Shown in pieces: positions 7,405-14,300 of a stretch of 19,238 bases of DNA (its first letter is position 1; every line of letters starts with the position of its first letter). Position numbers and translations under genes: made by a program. The stretch spans positions 1 through 19,238 of the forward strand of contig DDIK01000137.1 in the NCBI GenBank assembly GCA_002338505.1, given 5' to 3'. This DNA comes from Bacteriovorax sp. UBA1852. GTDB taxonomy: Bacteria; Bdellovibrionota; Bacteriovoracia; Bacteriovoracales; Bacteriovoracaceae. Below the pieces are notes generated by a model. The model was not told the DNA's origin and made no database searches. It saw only the letters and a program-made list of their open reading frames with translations.

Positions 7405-9449
7405 TCAATTTGAGCCGGTGCTCTTAGTCCATTTCTATGTTCAAAATGTGTAAGGACACTTTGCTTACTCTTTCCTTCGTTAAAATAATCTTTAAACGGG
7501 AAGCCACTTGCAGTTGTGCTTACATAGCCTTGCCTAGAAAACTCCCCAAATAAATGCTCATATGTATCCCTATGAGAAATATGATTTGCTACATTATTGA
7601 GAAAATCTTTCAATCTCCAAAGAGGTAACTCTTTTCCCTTTGATACTTCAGTTTTATGGGAAGATAACTGCATACATTTCTCTGTAGCAACTCTTGTGCG
7701 ACTTAGTGATCTATAACGTCTTCTAACTTTCCTGCGACACTTTTTGTAAACAGACTTATCATAGTCTTGTGTAGTCCATTCCTTAAAATAATTAGTATAA
7801 CTTTTCACGAGTTTGTGACGGCATGAAGAAAACAAAGATCTAAAAAGTTTAAAAATAGACTTACTCTTAGTTTTACATGACTTTTTAAATACATCAGGTA
7901 ATGTAGACTCATCAATTTTCATAAAATGCTTTATATTATCTTGATCAAAGCTAAATTTAGAATAAAAGGAACTCGGCGCCTGAAGCTCGAACTCACCAAA
8001 GAGCTTAGTGTATTTAGCGACAGAATCTGTTCTATCTGAAATATTCTTATAAAGGGCCTTTTCAACCTCTTTAGACTTCTTACGAGAACCTTCAAAGATA
8101 TTTTGTTCGTGAGTAAAGCTCATCGAAAATATGCCACCTTCTGAAATATTGTAATCTTTTTTAAGTTCAATAAGATTGATCTCAGAGTTATAGTCCATTC
8201 TTAAACGGTCCTCAGTTATGTCAGTCTTATTAACAATACTACCAGCAAAGAAGAGTTTACCAAGAAAGAGGTTCATAATCTTTGATACAATATTTTCTTT
8301 ATACTTGAGTTTTGTATAACTATGGGCAAAAAATCTTGTAAGAACACCATCTTTGACGATCTCTCTTCGCTCCGTCTCGGACTCTTTTAATCCTCCGTAG
8401 ATAAATGCAAGATACTTAGAACTACGAGTTTCCTTTTCTCTTAATTCCCTTGTCTTTATATTTCCCTTTAATATGTTATAGTCAAAATCCTTTAGGGCGA
8501 CGGCCTTCTTAAACTCTTGAATTTTTTTAGAGTCATTAAGATCACCTTGGTAAAAAGAGAAGTAATCTTTATTTGTTTTAGTATATGCGTAAGAATAATC
8601 ATATCGAAATAGCGTCATATTTAGAATTTTAAAAAAATCTAAAATAACTGAAATATTAGCTGAGGCCTTTTTCGTATTCGCATTCTCAATGCTAAGACGT
8701 CCTATTTCACTGATCTCTTTCTCATCCTCAGGTCCAAGTTTTTGCAATGTAACTTTAGTCGATTTTTCAAACTCTAAAAGCGCACCTGCTGCAATACTTA
8801 AATACTGATTAAGTGGAGATGTGTATATTCCTCCGGCCCCAAGCGTAAATGAGTCTTCTTTAACAAGAAAGTCATACGCTCCAAGCTTATGAAAGTTTTC
8901 TATATTAAAATATTTCTGCATAAAGAATAATTTCTCAGGCCTTCTTTGAAGGCCATTCATAACTGTATCTGAAAAATGATTATAACGTAATCTTCTTTGA
9001 AATTTGACTCCAGCAAATGCCTTCTTATTTTCTTCAGTAATATCTATAACTTCATTTTCTTCAAGCTCACCTATGAGTGTACTAGCATCAATTTCAATAA
9101 TAATTTCATCGTTAACAATAACGCCATCTGATCCTAGAGCAGGTGCAGCAGACCTTTTAAACATCACTTGAAAAGAAGAAAAGTCCCCTAAGTGCCTCCA
9201 ACCAATCATATTTGGTCCACCGAAGAAACCAGGAAGACGCTCGTCATTAAGTCGATCAGCGATACCTTGATAAGTATCTGAATAGCGATTCATGATTTGA
9301 GAGTATATGGGAGATAAGTTTCTCACATCATTTCTCTCAAGAGTATCAGACTCTTTTAACTCAAAATGATTAAACTCACTTGCATGTGAGGCCCTGAGAT
9401 TAAATAGAAAAAGTAAGAATACAACATATGTAAAATGTCTTATCCTCAT
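7401..9449 (-). CDS. Exported protein of unknown function, 682 aa
   Basis: I do not recognise a family. The ATG at 9449 is chosen because GGAGG lies seven bases before it and a clear Sec signal peptide follows (Met-Arg-Ile-Arg-His, then a hydrophobic core from about residue 7 to 18, with probable cleavage after SHA at residues 21-23); an in-frame upstream start would put 14 residues before this signal. The mature protein has only four Cys, at about residues 525, 543, 571 and 592, so one or two disulfides are likely. Around residues 569-590 it is very basic (KKCRRKVRRRYR). FGEF occurs twice, near 485 and 635. No internal transmembrane helix or known catalytic motif was seen. It lies between the two halves of the lipid cluster and has its own promoter region, so cluster membership is uncertain. 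Confidence 0.8.
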   Translation of the reverse strand: MRIRHFTYVVFLLFLFNLRASHASEFNHFELKESDTLERNDVRNLSPIYSQIMNRYSDTYQGIADRLNDERLPGFFGGPNMIGWRHLGDFSSFQVMFKRSAAPALGSDGVIVNDEIIIEIDASTLIGELEENEVIDITEENKKAFAGVKFQRRLRYNHFSDTVMNGLQRRPEKLFFMQKYFNIENFHKLGAYDFLVKEDSFTLGAGGIYTSPLNQYLSIAAGALLEFEKSTKVTLQKLGPEDEKEISEIGRLSIENANTKKASANISVILDFFKILNMTLFRYDYSYAYTKTNKDYFSFYQGDLNDSKKIQEFKKAVALKDFDYNILKGNIKTRELREKETRSSKYLAFIYGGLKESETERREIVKDGVLTRFFAHSYTKLKYKENIVSKIMNLFLGKLFFAGSIVNKTDITEDRLRMDYNSEINLIELKKDYNISEGGIFSMSFTHEQNIFEGSRKKSKEVEKALYKNISDRTDSVAKYTKLFGEFELQAPSSFYSKFSFDQDNIKHFMKIDESTLPDVFKKSCKTKSKSIFKLFRSLFSSCRHKLVKSYTNYFKEWTTQDYDKSVYKKCRRKVRRRYRSLSRTRVATEKCMQLSSHKTEVSKGKELPLWRLKDFLNNVANHISHRDTYEHLFGEFSRQGYVSTTASGFPFKDYFNEGKSKQSVLTHFEHRNGLRAPAQID

Positions 9450-9529
9450 ATAAATACCTCCAGTACAATCAACCATTGTAACTGAAGTCATATGAGACGG
9501 ACGTGCGAGTTAGCATGACTTCTAATTCG

Positions 9530-9541
9530 ATAATCGATTAT
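9530..9541. repeat. Perfect 12-bp palindrome ATAATCGATTAT
   Basis: ATAATCGATTAT equals its own reverse complement. It overlaps the candidate -10 box of the downstream - strand gene, and half of it recurs as ATTATCG at 9550-9556. The position would suit a repressor operator, but in such AT-rich DNA a chance palindrome is possible. Confidence 0.45.
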
Positions 9542-9542
9542 A
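9537..9542 (-). promoter_or_regulatory. Candidate -10 box (TATAAT) for the 682-aa exported protein
   Basis: On the - strand this reads TATAAT exactly. It would place the transcription start near 9530, about 80 bases before the ATG at 9449. No good -35 hexamer is found 16-18 bases upstream (best is TTATGT), so the promoter would need an activator or an alternative sigma factor, or is a chance AT match. It overlaps a perfect palindrome. Confidence 0.35.
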
Positions 9543-9561
9543 CATATCAATTATCGGATAC

Positions 9562-9582
9562 ATAAATAATTATCTTATTTAT
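9562..9582. repeat. 8-bp AT-only inverted repeat with 5-base loop
   Basis: ATAAATAA (9562-9569) and TTATTTAT (9575-9582) are exact reverse complements around TTATC. As RNA the stem would be weak (A-U pairs only). It could be a protein-binding site or a poor transcription end downstream of the FabI-like gene. Confidence 0.35.
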
Positions 9583-9664
9583 TTATACGTGTAGAAATTA
9601 CGGCTACATAGAGACGAATATCAATAGAAGCTAACAATTACTAAGTTTATATATTCAATTTAGG

Positions 9665-10453
9665 CTATGAGCTGAAAGACTTTACAACTTTTTCGTCAAA
9701 GTGATTAGAACGCATTCCACAGTCAACAAGTACACCTGTTGCATTAATTCCACTAGCGCTAGGACTAAGCAGAAAACTCACAGTATTTGCAACCTCAGTT
9801 GTCTTAAGCGCTTCTTTTCTCATCGTTAATTGCTCAGCAAAAATATAATTATCAATATAGCCCGGAATGCCCGCAGAGGCCGAAGTTTTTAAAGGCCCTG
9901 AACAAACCGCATTAAATCTCACCCGACTAAAGCTTGAAAAGCTCTTTGCAAGATAAGCTGTCGTGGTATCTAACATTGCTTTGACAGGCCCCATATAACC
10001 ATAACTCGTAGCTTTGGTATCAGAGATAGATATAGTAACAACACTTGCATCAGGCTTTAAAACATCTTTTAAAGCATTAGATAATTGAACCAGTGAAAAA
10101 GAAGAGATCTGCATCGCCTGATTGAAGTCTTTAAGAGATGTTTCATGAAAAGGTTTAGGGTTCATAAGATTAGCAAACGCTATGGAGTGCAAGAAACCAT
10201 CAAGCATAACATCTCTTTGTTTAAAGAATTCATCAAGTCCCTCAATATCCTCTAGATTTTCCACATCAAGAATATAGATCGGACGCTCAGGAAAAAGTTT
10301 AGAGACACGACTTTTATGTTCCTCACTTTGAACAGAAAAATATAAATTCGCACCGTTATCTTCCAAGACTTTAGCAGTATGATAGGCAACACTCTTACGA
10401 TTTGAAACGCCTGTTATAAAGAAGTTTTTATTTTCAACATTTAAAAAAGACAT
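9665..10453 (-). CDS. Divergent FabI-like enoyl-ACP reductase (SDR fold)
   Basis: A 262-residue short-chain dehydrogenase closest in layout to FabI, which reduces trans-2-enoyl-ACP with NAD(P)H. FabI-like marks are the start FFITGVSNRKSVAYHTAKVL (compare TGVASKLSIAYG in E. coli), DGFLHSIAFA (85-94), the Tyr151-x6-Lys158 pair in YGYMGPVKA, and GPLKTSASAGIPGY (186-199). Oddly, the segment before Tyr151 reads TISISDTKATS: it is about two residues shorter than in E. coli FabI and has no Tyr where Tyr146 would be, so activity or substrate may differ. The start follows the FabZ-like gene after 7 bases and has a weak AGG. It is the last gene of its operon. It could be a cluster-specific enoyl reductase or a differently acting SDR. 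Confidence 0.82.
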   Translation of the reverse strand: MSFLNVENKNFFITGVSNRKSVAYHTAKVLEDNGANLYFSVQSEEHKSRVSKLFPERPIYILDVENLEDIEGLDEFFKQRDVMLDGFLHSIAFANLMNPKPFHETSLKDFNQAMQISSFSLVQLSNALKDVLKPDASVVTISISDTKATSYGYMGPVKAMLDTTTAYLAKSFSSFSRVRFNAVCSGPLKTSASAGIPGYIDNYIFAEQLTMRKEALKTTEVANTVSFLLSPSASGINATGVLVDCGMRSNHFDEKVVKSFSS

Positions 10454-10460
10454 AGAAGAC

Positions 10461-10880
10461 CTATTCGCTTATCTGAGCACATGTAAACTCAAGAGAACAT
10501 ACTGTTTTACCATCGGCTTGTGTACGACCTTTAAAGTAAAAAGCATTATCAATTTGATCAGTTAGTTCAACTTTCATCATCAACGTTGCACCTGGCCTGA
10601 CTAGTGACTTAAATCTCGCTTTAGCGACTTTTGTCACAACACCAAGGCCACCGTTTTTACCAGAGGCCATTAAACAAGCACCAGTTTGAAAAAGCGCCTC
10701 CTGAAGAATAACTCCTGGCATGATTGGATTATCTGGAAAGTGCCCTTTAAAGAAATCCTCTGCACCAGTGACTTTATACATTGTCTCAATTGAAGTCTCA
10801 CCTCTCTCTACAATTTCATCGACAAATAAAAATGGTGCACGTTGCGGAATAAGCTCTTTTACTTCTTTCAAAGAACTCAT
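10461..10880 (-). CDS. FabZ-type 3-hydroxyacyl-ACP dehydratase (hotdog fold)
   Basis: A 139-residue hotdog-fold dehydratase that removes water from 3-hydroxyacyl-ACP to give the 2-enoyl-ACP. Family marks are PQRAPFLFVDEI (12-23), FFKGHFPDNPIMPGV (43-57) with catalytic His47, and LQEALFQTG with catalytic Glu61; the Glu points to FabZ rather than FabA, which has Asp. Length is normal for FabZ. The ATG overlaps the fabG stop by one base (TAATG), with AGGTGG six bases ahead, so the two genes are translationally coupled. Its place among ketoreductase, enoyl reductase and CrtI-like genes suggests a pathway-specific copy and not the housekeeping one, which often lies near lpxA and lpxD. Confidence 0.9.
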   Translation of the reverse strand: MSSLKEVKELIPQRAPFLFVDEIVERGETSIETMYKVTGAEDFFKGHFPDNPIMPGVILQEALFQTGACLMASGKNGGLGVVTKVAKARFKSLVRPGATLMMKVELTDQIDNAFYFKGRTQADGKTVCSLEFTCAQISE

Positions 10881-11620
10881 TATAGTCCACCTGAAATATC
10901 AAGAGTTGTTCCTGTTATGTATGAAGCCTCTTCACTTGCAAGAAATAAAACAGCATTGGCAACTTCCTCGACCTTACCAAAACGCTTCATAGGAACTTGC
11001 TTCTTGTATTCTTTAACTTGCTCTTGTGGAAGGTCTGCAATGAGTTCAGTTTCAATAAAGCCAGGACAAACATTATTGATCGTTATCCCCTTCTTCGCGA
11101 CTTCTTTTGAAATTGACTTAGACATGGCAATTTGCCCGGCCTTGCTAGCAGCATAATTAGCCTGTCCAGGAAGACCCAACTTCCCTCCGACAGAAGACAT
11201 ATTAACAATTCGGCCATAGCGATTTTTCATAAAATGAGAGACCGCTCTTTTTGTCATGTAGAAGCTACCAGAGAGATTTACATCGAGAACTCTTGCCCAA
11301 TCCTCATCAGGCATCATTGGCGAAATATTATCTTTTCTAATACCTGAGTTATTAATAAGTATGTCAATAGACTCTACTTCACTTGTTAAGTCTTGCCAAA
11401 AGACTTCAACGTCACTCGAACTAGAGACATCAAACTTTTTTAAGATAAGATTTTTTCCTTGATCGCCAAGACTTTCTTTAAAACTATTAGCAGCGTCATC
11501 ATTAGATGTATAAGTGGCAACGACAGTAGCACCATTTTTTATGAAGGCCTCAGTAATGCCTTTTCCAATACCTCTCGTGCCGCCTGTTACAATCGCAACT
11601 CTATTATTAAAATTAAACAT
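10880..11620 (-). CDS. FabG-type 3-ketoacyl-ACP reductase
   Basis: A 246-residue classical SDR that reduces 3-ketoacyl-ACP with NADPH. The cofactor motif is TGGTRGIG (12-19), NNSG lies at 90-93, and the catalytic Ser143, Tyr156 and Lys160 fall in MSSVGG and YAASK with FabG spacing. The C-terminus (FLASEEASYITGTTLDISGGL) is typical of FabG. The ATG at 11620 was chosen because TGAGG precedes it by six bases; an ATG four codons upstream lacks this. The start overlaps the end of the CrtI-like gene by 8 bases, and the stop overlaps the dehydratase start by one base. Confidence 0.92.
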   Translation of the reverse strand: MFNFNNRVAIVTGGTRGIGKGITEAFIKNGATVVATYTSNDDAANSFKESLGDQGKNLILKKFDVSSSSDVEVFWQDLTSEVESIDILINNSGIRKDNISPMMPDEDWARVLDVNLSGSFYMTKRAVSHFMKNRYGRIVNMSSVGGKLGLPGQANYAASKAGQIAMSKSISKEVAKKGITINNVCPGFIETELIADLPQEQVKEYKKQVPMKRFGKVEEVANAVLFLASEEASYITGTTLDISGGL

Positions 11621-13073
11621 TATGTACCTCATTATTTGATTTTGTAGATTGATTATCTAGGTAAGTATTAAGATCATGTGCCTGTATCACACCATAGTTT
11701 GCGGCCCCAAGCCATCCAGACATAATGATTCCAACAGATCCACTATGAAAGAATCCTTTGACTTGTCCCGAGAGTTCTTTAGAAACCTCAAGCCCCTCAA
11801 ATTTAGTTCCAAAGCTAGACCCAAAGTGGTGGTGTGTATATTTTTGTATAGTTAATGGAGTAGAACAATTGACATGTTCAACCTTATCTTTAAAACCTGG
11901 GACGATTTTTTCAAAAGTACTGAGTGCATTTTCTATGAGATAGTCCTTCCTCTTTTCGTACTCTTTCTCATCAAGATCTTTCCAATCTTCAAAGCGGGCG
12001 TTCATGGAAGAAACAACGGCATATTTCTGCGGAAGATGAGCTCTCATAGAAGGATAGTAGATAGAGAAAGTCTGAGAGTGTGCCTTAGGCGACAAGAGAA
12101 GATCTGTATCAAAAGACTCAGAATCACTATAAAAAATTAACTCTCCAACGTCTGGTATAGACTCTCCATCTTTAAGTCCCATAAAGACCTGACAACTTGA
12201 AGTATTAACCCTAACCTCTTTGGCTTTTTCAAGAAAGTCAGGCGAGAACCACTTCTTATCTGTCATCTTGAAAATAGTATTGTGTAGGGAAGAATTGGAA
12301 ATAACAGATCGGCTTCTTACAATATCAGAACCAAGTCTGATACCAGACACAGCTCCATCTTCGATAAGTACTTCATCAACAAAGGAATGAAGCTTGATAT
12401 CGACACCATTACTGATCAATTCATCTTTCATCATGCCGATAAGTTGATCTGTGCCGCCTCTAAAGATATAGGCTCCCTTATTCATAAAGTTTGAAAAAAC
12501 TATCCCAAAAGTTATCGCTTCATCTTCTAAGGTTGATCCATTTGCATAGGCAATAGGCTCAAGCAAGAAACGTACAACATCATTACGGTTTGGAAAATAT
12601 TTATCAAAGAGATCTTTGTTTGTAAGAGTTTTATCATCGTAGAAATTCATCTCACGTAACTCACTAAAGAAATTAACAACGTCATCTCTCTTGAGCTCAA
12701 ATTTCTCGACAAGAATATTGATATAGTCTTCTTTGGTGAAATCAGTCTCTATCTCAAACTGGGGATTAATAAATCGAATTTTATCTACCCTTTCTATTTT
12801 ATTAGCTATTTCCTTTGACCAATATCTGCGACAAGTTTTAATCATGCCAGCAGGAAAACCGTGAAGGGAAATATCAAAGATATGCTTTTCACCTTTTTCA
12901 GCATTTCTCCTAAACCACGTTGCAAAACCACCAAGTTTATTATGTGCTTCTAACAGAAGAACAGAGCGTCCATCACAAGCAAGCTTATTCGCAGCGGTCA
13001 TTCCAGCAAGGCCTGAGCCTATAACGATAACGTCGTATTCCTTAGTAATTTTATCTTTTTTCTTTATTAGCAT
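11613..13073 (-). CDS. CrtI/CrtISO-like FAD-dependent oxidoreductase (copy B)
   Basis: A 486-residue flavoprotein of the same superfamily as the 1102-2511 gene. The FAD motif YDVIVIGSGLAGMTAANKL has GxGxxG at residues 19-24, followed by LLLEAHNKLGG. The C-terminal half shares a landmark with copy A: TPLTIQKYTHHHFGSSFGT here against TPTTIKKYTGHFDGTVYGS there. It ends with a redox-family motif (FFHSGSVGIIMSGWLGAANYG). The two are clearly distinct paralogues, so they may act on different bonds or stages, or as partners. AAGGTGA lies nine bases before the ATG, inside the end of the upstream gene. It is followed by fabG with an 8-base overlap. No carotenoid backbone gene is present, so a role on acyl or polyene chains is inferred. 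Confidence 0.86.
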   Translation of the reverse strand: MLIKKKDKITKEYDVIVIGSGLAGMTAANKLACDGRSVLLLEAHNKLGGFATWFRRNAEKGEKHIFDISLHGFPAGMIKTCRRYWSKEIANKIERVDKIRFINPQFEIETDFTKEDYINILVEKFELKRDDVVNFFSELREMNFYDDKTLTNKDLFDKYFPNRNDVVRFLLEPIAYANGSTLEDEAITFGIVFSNFMNKGAYIFRGGTDQLIGMMKDELISNGVDIKLHSFVDEVLIEDGAVSGIRLGSDIVRSRSVISNSSLHNTIFKMTDKKWFSPDFLEKAKEVRVNTSSCQVFMGLKDGESIPDVGELIFYSDSESFDTDLLLSPKAHSQTFSIYYPSMRAHLPQKYAVVSSMNARFEDWKDLDEKEYEKRKDYLIENALSTFEKIVPGFKDKVEHVNCSTPLTIQKYTHHHFGSSFGTKFEGLEVSKELSGQVKGFFHSGSVGIIMSGWLGAANYGVIQAHDLNTYLDNQSTKSNNEVHNV

Positions 13074-13076
13074 TGA

Positions 13077-14216
13077 TTATTTCACCTTAATATATACGAT
13101 TCCCTCATGAGTTGAACCGCTACTCTTGAGATAAGTATTAAAAACAATTTCTCTATGGTCATTTAAACTTACACCACCCTTGAAAAGTTGACCACCTGAA
13201 GACTTCGACAATTGATAAACAGTATTCTGTTGCGTGATTGCAAAATCTTCACAAATAACTTCATGCCACTTTGTTAAACTGTATAAAAAGAGACATTTCT
13301 TACCTGAGCGATTAACACCTCTCACCAAAACTTCTCCCACATTGTTAATCGCAGGCGAAAAGAGGTCAACAGACTTTATGAACTTGTGATTTTCAATATT
13401 AAGAATAACCTCTTTTTGACCACTAACATCAGAGACAATCACCTTATCAGACCCACGCTTTGCAAACGCAACAAAAGAGCCATTCTTGTTAATATTATAT
13501 AAGTTCTCGAGACGACTAAATGCAGCTTGATTGTTAAGAAGAACTTTATGAGTACCCTTTTCTAAATTGAAAACTCTCAGCTCTTCGAGATCCTCATTTG
13601 TATACTCACCTAACCTACCATATCTAAGCTTGTATAAAGCATAGTCGCCAGACATCTTAGGATTAAAAACATAGTTTATCCGATTAACTCCCTCAATAGA
13701 GAAAGTCCTGATATCCGAAAGAGATAAGACACCTAAACTTCTTTTCTTATAGTTATTTAGTCTTAAGACAAGCTTTTTAGAAAGAGAGGAACTCGCAAAA
13801 TTTACATAGAGATAATTATCTTCAGGTAAGAGCAGTTTTGAATAGTCATTAAGAGCTCCATTAAATGAAGTTTTATAGATACCTACAAACTCAGCACCAT
13901 CATGAGTTGAGAACATCAAGCCATTTGAAGAAAAGTTTAGGTGATTAATAATCTGATTATCAGATAATATGACGCGAGCGTGCCCCCTTTTAGACTTTGT
14001 GTCTAACAAAATCCCCTGAACAACATTACCTCCATCTACAGCAAAGAAATTAAAAGCAATATTTCTTTCATTATCAATAATGGGAGTACTATCTGTAAAA
14101 TAACTATAGGCGGGTAAATTTATACTATTATGAGAGTTTGCAGCAATAATACGTATATCGCCAAGCTCAAGCCCATACAAATAAAAGCTCAATAGAGCGA
14201 CGCACAAAAACTTCAT
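13077..14216 (-). CDS. Exported repeat protein, probably beta-propeller-like, first gene of the lipid operon
   Basis: A 379-residue protein with a short Sec signal (Met-Lys-Phe, then a hydrophobic stretch to about residue 15) and no lipobox, so probably periplasmic or outer-membrane associated. The body is rich in beta-strand patterns and has a loose repeat with core I/L-N-x-x-G-x-I/V-x-F: near residues 44-56 (PIIDNERNIAFNF), 237-251 (NINKNGSFVAFA), 286-299 (AINNVGEVLVRG) and 346-360 (SLNDHREIVFN). Such NxxG-type repeats occur in propeller-like secreted proteins. No catalytic motif was found and no function is assigned. The ATG has an excellent GGAGG six bases ahead. The stop is three bases before the start of the CrtI-like gene, so it is co-transcribed with the lipid genes. 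Confidence 0.8.
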   Translation of the reverse strand: MKFLCVALLSFYLYGLELGDIRIIAANSHNSINLPAYSYFTDSTPIIDNERNIAFNFFAVDGGNVVQGILLDTKSKRGHARVILSDNQIINHLNFSSNGLMFSTHDGAEFVGIYKTSFNGALNDYSKLLLPEDNYLYVNFASSSLSKKLVLRLNNYKKRSLGVLSLSDIRTFSIEGVNRINYVFNPKMSGDYALYKLRYGRLGEYTNEDLEELRVFNLEKGTHKVLLNNQAAFSRLENLYNINKNGSFVAFAKRGSDKVIVSDVSGQKEVILNIENHKFIKSVDLFSPAINNVGEVLVRGVNRSGKKCLFLYSLTKWHEVICEDFAITQQNTVYQLSKSSGGQLFKGGVSLNDHREIVFNTYLKSSGSTHEGIVYIKVK

Positions 14217-14240
14217 TTATCACCTCCAAAATGAGGCAAA

Positions 14241-14269
14241 ATAGTACCTAATAATCTAGCAATCGTCAC
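14241..14269 (-). promoter_or_regulatory. Candidate sigma-70 promoter for the 14216-9665 operon
   Basis: On the - strand, GTGACG (14264-14269) and TACTAT (14241-14246) are separated by 17 bases, each matching the sigma-70 consensus at four of six positions. The transcript would begin near 14234 and carry the strong GGAGG ahead of the ATG at 14216. The whole gap to the upstream kinase gene is only 84 bases, so read-through from the kinase gene is equally possible. Confidence 0.35.
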
Positions 14270-14300
14270 GAAATATGACCGAAATTAATTCGCTGAAGAA

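Larger units (their letters stand above)
9450..9664. promoter_or_regulatory. 215-bp AT-rich intergenic region with nested inverted repeats
   Basis: This is the longest non-coding gap in the window. It lies after the FabI-like gene and before the 682-residue exported-protein gene, both on the - strand. It contains a perfect 12-bp palindrome (9530-9541), a 7-bp inverted repeat CGATAAT/ATTATCG (9528-9534 and 9550-9556), an 8-bp inverted repeat ATAAATAA/TTATTTAT (9562-9569 and 9575-9582) and a consensus -10 box. No classical GC-rich terminator with a U-tract was seen. It probably combines transcription end and promoter functions. Confidence 0.5.

Noticed and set aside
7412..7423. GAGC-CGGT-GCTC hairpin as a terminator for the ole operon
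   Set aside because: The stem is only four base pairs with no following U-tract, and it lies inside the convergent coding sequence.
9590..9608. TGTAG/CTACA hairpin as terminator of the FabI-like operon
   Set aside because: It has a five-pair stem, a nine-base loop and no U-tract on the - strand.
10720..11156. Open + strand frames opposite fabG and fabZ
   Set aside because: They are antisense to well-supported genes, match no family, and lack convincing ribosome binding sites.
1..11620. An aryl-polyene (flexirubin/xanthomonadin-type) cluster
   Set aside because: KAS, ACP, KR and DH are shared, but the aryl-priming ligase or ammonia lyase, acyltransferase, MMPL-type exporter and glycosyltransferase are not in the window. 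Upstream sequence could change this.
1102..13073. A carotenoid biosynthesis cluster
   Set aside because: Only CrtI-like genes are present; no phytoene synthase, prenyl synthase or cyclase gene was seen.
14265..14279. GTCA-N7-TGAC inverted repeat over the candidate -35 as an operator
   Set aside because: Four-base arms are too short to separate from chance, and no second copy was noticed near other promoters in the window.
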